Source of the DNA: Polynucleobacter asymbioticus QLW-P1DMWA-1
GTDB taxonomy: Bacteria; Pseudomonadota; Gammaproteobacteria; Burkholderiales; Burkholderiaceae
DNA length: 64,000 nt
NCBI RefSeq assembly: GCF_000016345.1
Contig: NC_009379.1
Span: 496,001-560,000, forward strand
Reading direction: 5' to 3'
In this document: one piece after another, positions 38,279 through 46,684 of the stretch
Layout of the letters: the number at the start of each line of letters is the position of its first letter
How positions within the stretch are numbered: position 1 is the first letter of the stretch
Position numbers and translations under genes: made by a program
The notes under the pieces: generated by a model
The model's database searches: none
Told to the model about the DNA's origin: nothing
Seen by the model: only the letters and a program-made list of their open reading frames with translations

Positions 38279-38749
38279 ATGAGATTGGATAAAACTACCT
38301 TTGTTGGTCTTTTAGCAAAAATAATATTGCTGAGTTTTCTTTTTTCAGAGACAGCACACTCTCAGTTAATTTTCGCTGCTCGTCATGTCATTGGACGTAT
38401 TAATCAAATGTCACAAGAAGACTCAAACAACAATACGGCATCCCAATTTGCCACAGTGATTATTGATGCTCCGGCAAATAAAGTGTATGCGACAGCAGTA
38501 AATGTGGCCTCCCAGAATACTGCTGTAACGATTGTTTCCCAGGATTCTCGGAATATGAAAATGAATGTGACTGAAGGTGGCAACAAGGCCTCTATCAGCG
38601 TAGTTCCTTTGGGAAATGCTTCATCTGAAATCATGATCTCTGCCACGGTTACTGCCCAGAATCCAAATCTAGGCACATCAGCTGCAGTAAATTCAATCAT
38701 GAAAATTTGCAACCAGCTCAATAAAGTGTGCAAGCCCGGGGCAAATTAA
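38279..38749 (+). CDS. exported hypothetical protein
   Basis: About 156 residues with a signal peptide (FVGLLAKIILLSFLFSETAHS) and a mature part rich in S, N, A, T and V. It has the segment VIIDAPANKVYATAVNVASQNTAVTIVSQDSRNMKMNV, which resembles periplasmic DUF3568-like proteins, and two C-terminal cysteines (KICNQLNKVC) that could form a disulfide. The ATG at 38279 is chosen over an in-frame TTG at 38261. Function unknown. Confidence 0.6.
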   Translation: MRLDKTTFVGLLAKIILLSFLFSETAHSQLIFAARHVIGRINQMSQEDSNNNTASQFATVIIDAPANKVYATAVNVASQNTAVTIVSQDSRNMKMNVTEGGNKASISVVPLGNASSEIMISATVTAQNPNLGTSAAVNSIMKICNQLNKVCKPGAN

Positions 38750-38810
38750 GGCTACTGCGATAGCGATTTCATTTTCCGGGTAAATCAGTGTTTTATAGAA
38801 ATAGGCGACC

Positions 38811-39731
38811 ATGAAGCAATTGATATCTAAGGTCTTTATTGCCTCATTCATACTGGCGGGCTCTTGGCTTCCCGTTCAAGCTCAAGTACCTTCAGTAGGC
38901 CTGACTCCCGGTCAAAGTCTTGGCGCGTTTCTTGATATACCTTCTTTGCCAAATTTAAGGGATATTGGTGGTTATCAAAATAATGAAGGCTTATATGTAG
39001 TGAGGGGCAAGACTTATCGCTCTAATGCATTTAATCCCATGAATGCTCAAGAGTTGGCTAAGCTTGGGCAACTCGATTTAAAAAATGACTATGACCTTAG
39101 AACGAATGCTGAGATTGCTGCTGTACCTGACATTATTTCTTCAGGCGTTCATTACACTCAGTTCAATGTAATGGCTGATGATGCTGATGTCGCCATTCCT
39201 CCAGATCAACTGAGTATCTTGTTTCAAGACCCAAAACGAACAGCTGAAAAATTTGGTGGCGCTCAAGGCGTAGTTAATATGTTTACTAAAAGCTATCGAG
39301 GTTTTGTGTCTATGCCTAGCGCAAAGAAGAATTATCGATCCCTCTTTCTTTCATTGCAAAACCCAACAAGCTCACCTAATGTCTTTCATTGCACCAATGG
39401 CAAGGATAGGACGGGGTGGGCAGCCGCATCTCTTTACGCTTTGCTGGGGGTTTCTAAAGAGAAGATTTACGAGGATTATTTACTAAGCAATAGTTATTTA
39501 TTGCCATTTCATCAAAAGGAAATAGATGCCTTTACCGCTAAGGGCGGAGATCCGGAAATACTGATTTCATTTTTTGGGGTTAAGCCTGCATATTTAGATG
39601 CGGCATTTGATGAAATGAATAAGCGCTATGGCTCTATTGAGCAGTATTTTTCAAAAGGCCTTGGCATTGATGCAGCTACCCAGAAAAAGATTCGCGCAAT
39701 GTATCTCACTTCAGCTGTATCTATTAAGTAG
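38811..39731 (+). CDS. exported tyrosine/serine protein phosphatase
   Basis: Y_phosphatase3-type phosphatase in the periplasm or outside. The signal peptide ends near residue 24 (PVQAQ). LPNLRDIGGY is the substrate loop typical of the family and HCTNGKDRTGWAAA is the C-x5-R P-loop (Cys194, Arg200) with a Lys typical of lipid or tyrosine phosphatases. Length is 306 residues. Related exported enzymes act on phosphoinositides or phosphotyrosine in hosts, but in a free-living bacterium the substrate is unknown. Confidence 0.82.
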   Translation: MKQLISKVFIASFILAGSWLPVQAQVPSVGLTPGQSLGAFLDIPSLPNLRDIGGYQNNEGLYVVRGKTYRSNAFNPMNAQELAKLGQLDLKNDYDLRTNAEIAAVPDIISSGVHYTQFNVMADDADVAIPPDQLSILFQDPKRTAEKFGGAQGVVNMFTKSYRGFVSMPSAKKNYRSLFLSLQNPTSSPNVFHCTNGKDRTGWAAASLYALLGVSKEKIYEDYLLSNSYLLPFHQKEIDAFTAKGGDPEILISFFGVKPAYLDAAFDEMNKRYGSIEQYFSKGLGIDAATQKKIRAMYLTSAVSIK

Positions 39732-39806
39732 AGCCATTTTATTTGACTGACGCTATAGTGGTGTCTTAATTAGAGATGGTCATTTGACCAATAAGGGGGT
39801 TTAGGA

Positions 39807-40184
39807 ATGGCTGCCAATCAAAATGATATTGAAGTCGAAGCCGAATTATTAGAGCGTCAATCAGTGCAATACATTCAAGAACAAAATTGGGATGCCCTTG
39901 AAGCTATGCTCGATCCTGCTTGTCAATTTATTGCTAAGTCTGGCTCCTATGATCGCACCAGCGCTATGAAACTCATGAAAGAGATGAATCTAGGCCCGGT
40001 TGAGTTTAAGGATTTCAAGGTTACTCAAGCCGGGGATAACCTGATTGTGAGTTTTTGCATTGCAGCCATTGAATACCGCGATGGCACTCAACTATCCCCC
40101 CAATTTTCCCCGCGCCTCAGTGTTTGGAAGACCCAAAATGGTCAAAGAAAATGTATTGCATATGCCGATTTGATTGCATCCTAG
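39807..40184 (+). CDS. NTF2-like (SnoaL/DUF4440-type) protein
   Basis: 125-residue cytoplasmic protein. Its helix ELLERQSVQYIQEQNWDALEAMLDPACQFI and the beta-rich rest match the cone-shaped NTF2-like fold of DUF4440 proteins. These bind small molecules or act as ketosteroid-isomerase-like enzymes; no catalytic Asp/His pair is evident to me. GGGGG lies before the ATG. Confidence 0.6.
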   Translation: MAANQNDIEVEAELLERQSVQYIQEQNWDALEAMLDPACQFIAKSGSYDRTSAMKLMKEMNLGPVEFKDFKVTQAGDNLIVSFCIAAIEYRDGTQLSPQFSPRLSVWKTQNGQRKCIAYADLIAS

Positions 40185-40302
40185 GGTAAGCAGGGCCTGC
40201 ATACCTTCTTTTTGCAGTGTATAGTGGGCCTACTTTTTAACAGCTTATTGCCCCTACTGAATCATAGGGTCATGAGCTAGATTTCTAGGTATGAAGACTT
40301 AA

Positions 40303-41730
40303 ATGAAGAAATTCCTCTTCACCTTCCTGATTGGTTTCATTCTTCTCTGCCTTAATTTAGGCTCAGCGCAAGCGCTCCCATTATTTTCTCGACAAACCGG
40401 TCAAAACTGTGTGGCTTGTCATGCTGGTGGCCAGTACCCAGAGCTCACTCCATATGGCCGGTATTTTAAATTAACTGGTTATACGATTGGAGAGCGAACC
40501 ACCATACCTGTATCAGTACAGTTTGTTGGTGGTGCTGCAACGAGTACCAATGGAAACAACGGCACTGGACAAGTCCATCAAAGTGGTAAGTTAGAACCTA
40601 ACTACCTTTTCTTGGATGTCGGCGGAAAGATCTTTGATAACTTTGGTGCATTTAGTCAATGGTATTACGCTTCAGATGAGCAAGTCAGCGGCAAAGGAAG
40701 TGTTCCAAACCAAAATAGTTTTGCAGCGGATGTACAAGACTGGCGTTACGCAGATCATTACGTAGGCAATAGTGCGGACCCTGTAAAAGATATTATCTGG
40801 GGCGCTTCATTAAATAATTATGCTGGTGTCACCGATGTGTGGAATTCATCGCCAATGTGGATGTATCCCTATATGGGATCAACCAGAAACTCCTCTACTT
40901 ATGGATTGCCTTTTAGTACCAGGTTGTCAGCGTACTCAATTCATAACCCGGGGTATGGTGTATACGCATATATCAATAAAAACTTTTATGCTGAGGCTGA
41001 TCTCTATCAGTCGGGTGGTTCAGGAGCATTCTCATGGCTGACTTACCCCGCATCCAATAGCAATCCCAATAATTCCCCGGTCTATTTGCAGGGCGTTAAT
41101 CCCTATGTACGCCTTGCTTATCAAAGTGATGAGCATGCAGGACATAACTGGATGATTGGTCTTTTGGGTGCCAATATTAACCAATACTCTAGCTGTAACA
41201 CAGTATCTGCTAGCGCTTCTTATAGAGGTGCTGCACTCACCTGCAATGGCCCAGTTAATTCTCCCGCTTTAAGCGCGGGCACCGTTAAATTTCAGGATAG
41301 AGCAATTGATGGTCAATACCAATATTTAGTTGATCCACATACAGTAACCGCACAAGCTCGCTATACCAAGGAAAATATCTCTGATCCTACTGGTATTTTG
41401 TATAGCAACCCGAATAACACAACAAACTCATTTATGTCGAAGGTAAGTTATGTTTATGACGCTACCTATGGTGCCGCTGTAGCATTTCAAAACATTACTG
41501 GAACGTCGGATACGTATTACGGTACCAATGCAGTATCCGGAGCCGCTTTAAACCCAAACTCGACAGCTTGGATACCTTCCATCTGGTATCAGCCATTACA
41601 AAATTTGCGCCTGACATATCAATACACTGCATTTACTAAATTCAATGGCGGAACCATCAACTATAACGGCCTGGGTACTAATGCGAGTGCGAATAATGCC
41701 AGCTGGCTTTATTTATGGCTGGCAATGTGA
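40303..41730 (+). CDS. Cyc2-like outer-membrane cytochrome-porin
   Basis: 475-residue exported protein. After a signal peptide ending in SAQA, the mature N-terminus holds a single c-type heme site, SRQTGQNCVACH (Cys36, Cys39, His40), followed by PELTPYGRYFKLTGYTIG. The remaining 420 residues are rich in Y, N, S, T and G with alternating hydrophobic strands and end in an aromatic/hydrophobic strand (WLYLWLAM), as in a beta-barrel. A monoheme N-terminus fused to a barrel of this size is the architecture of Cyc2, the outer-membrane Fe(II) oxidase. It overlaps the di-heme cytochrome gene (TGATG). Iron oxidation is inferred. Confidence 0.62.
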   Translation: MKKFLFTFLIGFILLCLNLGSAQALPLFSRQTGQNCVACHAGGQYPELTPYGRYFKLTGYTIGERTTIPVSVQFVGGAATSTNGNNGTGQVHQSGKLEPNYLFLDVGGKIFDNFGAFSQWYYASDEQVSGKGSVPNQNSFAADVQDWRYADHYVGNSADPVKDIIWGASLNNYAGVTDVWNSSPMWMYPYMGSTRNSSTYGLPFSTRLSAYSIHNPGYGVYAYINKNFYAEADLYQSGGSGAFSWLTYPASNSNPNNSPVYLQGVNPYVRLAYQSDEHAGHNWMIGLLGANINQYSSCNTVSASASYRGAALTCNGPVNSPALSAGTVKFQDRAIDGQYQYLVDPHTVTAQARYTKENISDPTGILYSNPNNTTNSFMSKVSYVYDATYGAAVAFQNITGTSDTYYGTNAVSGAALNPNSTAWIPSIWYQPLQNLRLTYQYTAFTKFNGGTINYNGLGTNASANNASWLYLWLAM

Positions 41731-42497
41731 TGCGGATATTTTCTAAAATGATTGGTAGATCTCAAGTTGCAAGCTCCCTTGTAATTGCTTTCTCCTTTTC
41801 TGTAGCAGCTCTTGCCGGCTGCACTTATTTCAACAACATTCCCCCTGTGACAACTTTAGAAAATCCGACAAGAAGCAGAACTTTAGGGGATTATGAAGTT
41901 GCGGGTAATGTATTGGCGGTGCAGGTTTGTGCAGCTTGTCATGGGGTTAATGGGCAGTCTCATTCTCCTATGGTCCCCAATCTTGCTGGTCAGCAAAAGG
42001 ATTATTTAGTAAATCAATTACAAGACTATCGCGATCACAGTAGAAGTAATTTTTATGGGGTACGCTATATGTGGGGAATGGCTGGCCCATTGAAAGATAA
42101 GCAAATTCAAGAATTAGCAGATTACTTTTCTAAGCAAGCCCCAATGAAAATCGCTAATACTGGACTTGAAGATCCCCAACTAGTTCGTGGCAAGGAGATT
42201 TTTGAGAAGGGCATACCAGAGCAGGGCGTTATTCAGTGCAATTCTTGTCATGGTCCCAACGGTGAAGGGATGGCAACCTTTCCGAGAATAGCAGGACAGC
42301 ATGCTTTCTACCTCACACAACAGCTCAAAGTTTGGCAGCACCCCGATCAAAAACGTTTTATGGAGGTTGGTGGCAATACCTGGGCTCCGAGGACGATTAC
42401 ATTTGCTCGCCCCCGAGGCGTATTGATGCAAAACAACGTCAAGAATCTCTCTGATGCAGATGCAGAAGCTGTAGCTGCTTATCTAAATACCCTGTAG
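41730..42497 (+). CDS. di-heme cytochrome c lipoprotein (c4-like)
   Basis: Periplasmic electron carrier anchored by lipid. The leader ends in the lipobox ALAGC near residue 31. Two heme sites are present, CAACHG near residue 67 and CNSCHG near residue 168, each in a similar about 100-residue class I domain, as in cytochrome c4. Axial Met candidates occur in each half (WGMAGPL; RFMEVGG). The ATG at 41730 overlaps the upstream stop as TGATG, so it is coupled to the cytochrome-porin and could take electrons from it. Confidence 0.82.
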   Translation: MRIFSKMIGRSQVASSLVIAFSFSVAALAGCTYFNNIPPVTTLENPTRSRTLGDYEVAGNVLAVQVCAACHGVNGQSHSPMVPNLAGQQKDYLVNQLQDYRDHSRSNFYGVRYMWGMAGPLKDKQIQELADYFSKQAPMKIANTGLEDPQLVRGKEIFEKGIPEQGVIQCNSCHGPNGEGMATFPRIAGQHAFYLTQQLKVWQHPDQKRFMEVGGNTWAPRTITFARPRGVLMQNNVKNLSDADAEAVAAYLNTL

Positions 42498-42502
42498 TAA
42501 TT

Positions 42503-42528
42503 TGATTGATGTAATGAATTGCATCAAT
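42503..42528. repeat. 8-bp inverted repeat between convergent genes
   Basis: GATTGATG and CATCAATC surround a 10-nt loop, just after the cytochrome stop. No T tract follows on either strand, so it could be a weak terminator or a processing hairpin. Confidence 0.35.
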
Positions 42529-42549
42529 CTCTCAAGAGAATGATAAGAA

Positions 42550-43269
42550 TCAGTTTTTAGGATTAACGGTAATCTGAACGATGCCGCGCGAGCGTCCAGA
42601 GTCAGGATCTATTGTTTTGAGAGATGCCAATAGGTCGCTTGTAGTCACCCAGAACGGTGGATACTTATATTTAGCTACATCCAAAATTAATACTGAATCT
42701 GATTTAGAGTCATAAGCCCCAATAGGTGAGAAGTGACCGTTGCCCAGTTGATGCAAAGCCTGTCGATCAAAATCCACCATAACTCGCTGATACGGATTTG
42801 CTAATGAGGACTGAATAACTTTTCTAAGTTCAGCCACGGTTAAGTCACTACCGTAATAAACCTTTGGGTTCGCTTTCAGCGCGGTTAGATAGAGTCCAAT
42901 TTGTTCCAAGGTTAAGCCACTCTTTAATACATCATCGCGGCTTTTAATCTTGGTTGTAGCTTCATTAAAAATACTGTCTTCAGTGAAATAAGGGTGTGGC
43001 GCTAACTCTGGAGTAATGGGGCGGACTACAGTCGGCAAGCTATTTAAGGTAGCCGACATTGAAGAGATACCACAAAAGGTCACACGTTCTTGAGTATCAA
43101 CATAACTAGCTAGTGCAAAATATTGTCGGTTGTGGGTAGAGTGGAGTAAGCGTTCAGACCCGGCGGTAGTATTGATATAGACGAGATCTGCTGGAAAAGC
43201 ATTCGTTAACAGTCCGCCAAATATGCATATTGTGGCGATCAAAAATTTTAGTTGGCGTGTGTAAGTCAT
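42550..43269 (-). CDS. exported phytochelatin synthase-like protein
   Basis: Papain-fold protein of the phytochelatin synthase family. A signal peptide covers about residues 1-26. The catalytic triad of this family is in place: Cys66 in VTFCGISSM, His179 in GNGHFSPIGAYD and Asp197 in VLILDVAKYKYPPFW. It is 239 residues and has only the catalytic N-terminal domain, like cyanobacterial homologues that mainly cleave Gly from glutathione. Export suggests it acts on periplasmic glutathione or its conjugates. It is convergent with the cytochrome pair. Confidence 0.87.
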   Translation of the reverse strand: MTYTRQLKFLIATICIFGGLLTNAFPADLVYINTTAGSERLLHSTHNRQYFALASYVDTQERVTFCGISSMSATLNSLPTVVRPITPELAPHPYFTEDSIFNEATTKIKSRDDVLKSGLTLEQIGLYLTALKANPKVYYGSDLTVAELRKVIQSSLANPYQRVMVDFDRQALHQLGNGHFSPIGAYDSKSDSVLILDVAKYKYPPFWVTTSDLLASLKTIDPDSGRSRGIVQITVNPKN

Positions 43270-43410
43270 GGCCTATATTCAATTGGAGATGGGGTTAGAA
43301 AGGATGGCTCTAAGCATTATGCTTAATTTATCGAAAATTGTATTAAATGGATATTAGCGTAAGAAGGGCTCTATAGCAGTACACTAAAAATATATTCAGG
43401 AGCTAGATAT

Positions 43411-43968
43411 ATGCACTCGTTTCAATGGATACAAGCTGCTTTAGGGATTATTGTTGGTCTTGGTATGACCCGGGTGATTATCTCGGTAGTGCAAATTTGT
43501 GTTGCCAGAAGGCAGGTCAAGTTAGATTGGGTACCATTTATATGGGCCTTAAATATTTTCTTCTTATTGCTGCAGTTTTCCTGGAATTTCGTTGAATTAG
43601 ATTCACTCATTAGTCGCTGGAATTTTGGTCTATTTCTATTGCTGATGAGCTTTGTCATCACTCTCTTTATTGCAGCGGCGTTGATATTGCCTTTATCCGA
43701 AGCTCAGGCTGGCTCCGATCTCAGTTCTTGGTTTAGAAGTGATGGTCGATGGGCTTTACCTTTTTTGGCTTTCTATGCTTTCTTGGCTTATCCCTTTAAT
43801 TGGTATTTGGCTGCACTGACTCCTGGATCTAATCCAGCATCAGCAATATTGATCGTCATGTCAATGACTGCTTTCTACACAACTTCTCGAAAAGTGCTAA
43901 CAACTGTGACCGTTCTCAATTTACTCCTCACGCTAGCTATTGTTGCCGAGATGGTTATGAGTTCTTAG
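43411..43968 (+). CDS. integral membrane protein, unknown
   Basis: 185 residues with about five hydrophobic segments (6-28, 42-60, 70-92, 108-128 and 140-180). I recognise no family. AGGAG lies 10 nt before the ATG. Two hairpins and then another four-helix membrane protein gene follow. Confidence 0.55.
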   Translation: MHSFQWIQAALGIIVGLGMTRVIISVVQICVARRQVKLDWVPFIWALNIFFLLLQFSWNFVELDSLISRWNFGLFLLLMSFVITLFIAAALILPLSEAQAGSDLSSWFRSDGRWALPFLAFYAFLAYPFNWYLAALTPGSNPASAILIVMSMTAFYTTSRKVLTTVTVLNLLLTLAIVAEMVMSS

Positions 43969-43982
43969 TTCTTAGTGTTATT

Positions 43983-44015
43983 TACTACTAGTAATGATGA
44001 ATTACTAGAGTAGTA
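43983..44015. repeat. 13-15-bp imperfect inverted repeat
   Basis: TACTACTAGTAAT and ATTACTAGAGTAGTA pair with one 2-nt bulge around a GATGA loop. It lies between two membrane protein genes, 30 bp before the second one. It could be an operator, or the first of two leader hairpins. Confidence 0.55.
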
Positions 44016-44036
44016 TGGCTAACACCATATTTTTTT
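44014..44036 (+). terminator. small hairpin with T7 tract directly before the next gene
   Basis: TATGG/CCATA with a 6-nt loop is followed by seven Ts, ending 8 nt before the ATG at 44045. It looks like a terminator of the upstream gene, or an attenuator if transcription reads through. Confidence 0.45.
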
Positions 44037-44044
44037 AGGATTAA

Positions 44045-44578
44045 ATGAACTTCCAATTCGACAAAAAGTTTTTAATTTCTGGCCTCATCATGTTTTTGCT
44101 TGGGCTTTTGGCGCCGATTTATTCGCCATATGCTATAGCCAAAATTGGCTTGCTACAGGCACATTTGATCGGAGCGGTACAAGCTTTAGTCTTTTTTGCC
44201 TTTGCTTGGATGTGGCCTCATTTATCTCTTCCTAAATTTACTAAGGCAATTGCCACTGCTTCTCTCTACATCTCCTTGTGGGCTAATTGGATCGGAACCT
44301 TGTTTGTCGGTATTTTTGGGGCCGGTAGAGAGCAATATATAGTTCATCAAGATCTCGTTCCGGGCGCCACAGGATTTTGGAATGTAGCAACCTTGTTGTT
44401 AATTAATCTTTCTCAGTTGGCAGTGCTATCAGTAGTGCTGGCTATTATTGGATTTCTGGGTTGGGCATGGACAGCTAAAAGAGAGAAAAGTATCAACTTT
44501 ATTTCAGGGCTATTGTTTGTAGCACTGGTAATCATGAGCCTTTTCCAAACTTTTAATCCAGAGTTTTCAAACGGATAA
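44045..44578 (+). CDS. four-helix membrane protein, HabA/StyC-like
   Basis: 177 residues with four clear helices (10-30, 40-62, 75-98 and 120-145). The pattern GLIMFLLGLLAPIYSPYAIAKIGLLQAHLIGAVQALVFFAFAWMWPHL resembles hydroxylaminobenzene mutase and styrene oxide isomerase, small membrane isomerases. The conserved AHLIG histidine aligns with their AHLxG motif. Identity is too low to judge by eye, so substrate and activity are open. Confidence 0.45.
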   Translation: MNFQFDKKFLISGLIMFLLGLLAPIYSPYAIAKIGLLQAHLIGAVQALVFFAFAWMWPHLSLPKFTKAIATASLYISLWANWIGTLFVGIFGAGREQYIVHQDLVPGATGFWNVATLLLINLSQLAVLSVVLAIIGFLGWAWTAKREKSINFISGLLFVALVIMSLFQTFNPEFSNG

Positions 44579-44683
44579 AAGATGGTTGTATGAGATGTAT
44601 TGCAGCGGTAGATTAAAAGATGTAGGCTAGATAGTGAACGATCTATTGATTATTTTTAATAACTTCATATTGCTTGATTACTT

Positions 44684-45982
44684 ATGAAAAACTATTTTTC
44701 CGTTTTCTTGGCTAGTATATTTTTAGGAATTCTTTCTACTGCTGTTTTTGCAGACCCACCTGTGTCAGATTTTTATCAATCAGTCTCTAAGCTTGAAATT
44801 AATGGCAAGCTGGGTCAAATTATTAAGCAAGAAAGAATTCAGACCTCGGTTAAGGGCGCTCAGGCCTGGAAGATTGCTTATATTTCATCTGATGTTGCTG
44901 GGCGCAAGACAATAGTTACTGGATTAATTGTTGCGCCGATAGGTCAGCCGCCGCAAGAGGGTAGGCCGATCTTGGCGTGGGCTCATGGCACAACGGGATC
45001 AGCGCAAAACTGTGGTCCTTCACAAATCATTAATCCCGCCTCTCCATTGAATGAATATTTTCTTATGAGTGGAAACTCATGGACGGATTACGGCATTCCA
45101 AACGTAGAAGAATTTATTAAAGAAGGCTATGTTGTTGTAGCTACTGACTATCAGGGTCAAGGTGGTGGAGGGAGACATCAATATGCGATCGCTGGAACTA
45201 ATGGTAGAGATGCCATTAACTCTGCAAGAGCTGCTAGTTCCATGAGAGAAGCGGGTGCCGGTAAGAAGACTATTATTTATGGTTGGTCACAGGGCGGAGG
45301 CGCCACTATTGCTGCAGCAAGCATGATCGATTACCAGGCGCAACAGGGTACGGCTGCCGATAATCTTCAGTATCTTGGATTTGTTGGCTTGGCACCAGAT
45401 GACATAGCAATCGTACTTCCCAAGCCACCAGCCGATGAAGCAAGTGCTAATAAACTCTTAAATGAGTTTACTCAGGCCAATGTCCCTAACGTATTCTTAT
45501 TTGCCCATTATGTGATGGCTCTTTGGGGTTCTGAAGCAGCGTTTCCGAATCTGAAGTTAACAGATATCTTGACAGATGAAGGCGCTAAGGTAGTCGATCA
45601 GTTGGCGGGTAATAAATGTGTCCACGTGATGGCTGATTCTTTTAATTACGCTTATGGCGACCAATATAAATCTTTAATTAAACCTCAACCTCGTAATTCT
45701 TTGGCATGGCTCAATGCATTTATCGACGGCAGTGTAAAGCCCGTTAAGCCAGTTGCACCAGTGGTTATTTATTGGGGCACAAAAGATACCGCAGTTCCCC
45801 CGATTCAGCATGAGCTCTATCAAAAACAGATGTGCTCTAGAGGTGCTAATGTACAAAGAATTCAGTTGCCAGGAGAGCAAACTCACTTTACGACTCCCGG
45901 CGTATCAGCGCCGATGTATCTTTCCTGGGTTAAGGAACGTGTTGCTGGTAAACCATTGGCAAATGGGTGTCCACAAAACTAG
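44684..45982 (+). CDS. secreted lipase/esterase (alpha/beta hydrolase)
   Basis: 432-residue exported hydrolase of the secretory lipase (LIP) type. The signal peptide ends about residue 23 (TAVFA). Motifs: WAHGTTGSAQNCGPS (oxyanion region), the nucleophile GWSQGGGAT (Ser near residue 206), the Asp in YWGTKDTAVPP and the His in GEQTHFTT. Four or more cysteines may form disulfides. A lipase attacking triglycerides or polyesters is likely; substrate not determinable. A terminator follows. Confidence 0.78.
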   Translation: MKNYFSVFLASIFLGILSTAVFADPPVSDFYQSVSKLEINGKLGQIIKQERIQTSVKGAQAWKIAYISSDVAGRKTIVTGLIVAPIGQPPQEGRPILAWAHGTTGSAQNCGPSQIINPASPLNEYFLMSGNSWTDYGIPNVEEFIKEGYVVVATDYQGQGGGGRHQYAIAGTNGRDAINSARAASSMREAGAGKKTIIYGWSQGGGATIAAASMIDYQAQQGTAADNLQYLGFVGLAPDDIAIVLPKPPADEASANKLLNEFTQANVPNVFLFAHYVMALWGSEAAFPNLKLTDILTDEGAKVVDQLAGNKCVHVMADSFNYAYGDQYKSLIKPQPRNSLAWLNAFIDGSVKPVKPVAPVVIYWGTKDTAVPPIQHELYQKQMCSRGANVQRIQLPGEQTHFTTPGVSAPMYLSWVKERVAGKPLANGCPQN

Positions 45983-46025
45983 ACGAGAGTTAGTGTTACT
46001 AGTTTCAGGGCATCAAGAAATTCTA

Positions 46026-46049
46026 AAACCACCTTCGGGCGGTTTTTTT
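46026..46049 (+). terminator. terminator after the secreted lipase gene
   Basis: AAACCACC/GGCGGTTT with a TTCG-type loop, one mismatch and seven Ts, between the convergent lipase and GlcG-like genes. Confidence 0.8.
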
Positions 46050-46059
46050 AGCTTTAATG

Positions 46060-46494
46060 CTATGCGCCAGTATCGGCAACTAAACCTGCAGCAACTACAC
46101 CGGCTACCGCACAAATTTCATCATTATCGGAAGTGTCCCCGCTAACTCCAACGGAGCCAATGATTTCATTTTGGGCATCTTTAATTAGTACACCACCGGC
46201 AACAGGCACCATTCGACCATTAGAAATAGCATTCAAGGCGGTAAAAAAAGCGGGTGCTTGTTCAGCACGTTTCGCTAAGTCTCTACCACCAAAACCCATA
46301 CCCAAGACACCCCATGCTTTGCCAAAAGCGATTTCTGGCCTCAGCAGGCTTGCCCCATCGGAACGTTTAATGACTTTAATATGGCCACCAGCATCAAGAA
46401 CTGCCACAGTTTGTGGCTGAAAGTCTAAGGATTCGGCTTTTTCGAGTGCTTTGTCTGCAATAAGATTGGCTTGAGCTAAAGAGAGGAGTGTCAT
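46060..46494 (-). CDS. GlcG/HbpS family protein
   Basis: 144-residue protein of the GlcG/HbpS/PduO-C fold. It has the N-terminal ADKALEKAE helix, VAVLDAGGHIKVIKRSDGA, GKAWGVLGMG and the signature VPVAGGVLIKDAQNEIIGSVGVSGDTSDNDEICA. HbpS binds heme or iron; others bind cobalamin or have unknown ligands. No signal peptide is present. It is convergent with the lipase gene. Confidence 0.82.
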   Translation of the reverse strand: MTLLSLAQANLIADKALEKAESLDFQPQTVAVLDAGGHIKVIKRSDGASLLRPEIAFGKAWGVLGMGFGGRDLAKRAEQAPAFFTALNAISNGRMVPVAGGVLIKDAQNEIIGSVGVSGDTSDNDEICAVAGVVAAGLVADTGA

Positions 46495-46684
46495 GATGCA
46501 ATATCCTTGGTTTTATAGGAATACCAGCTAATGCCATTGAATTATGAGTAAAAATATCACAAATGGGTTAATTAAATGGGATGATAGGGGCGTATAAATA
46601 TAGGCCGAGGCCCGTACTCCTATTCTGTAGACATGACTCACAATAATGAACAATTCATCAATAAGCACATAGGATAGAAGTAGA

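Noticed and set aside
42503..42528. FNR-like reading of GATTGATG...CATCAATC
   Set aside because: The halves are 10 bp apart rather than the 4 bp between TTGAT and ATCAA, so it is a hairpin, not an FNR box.
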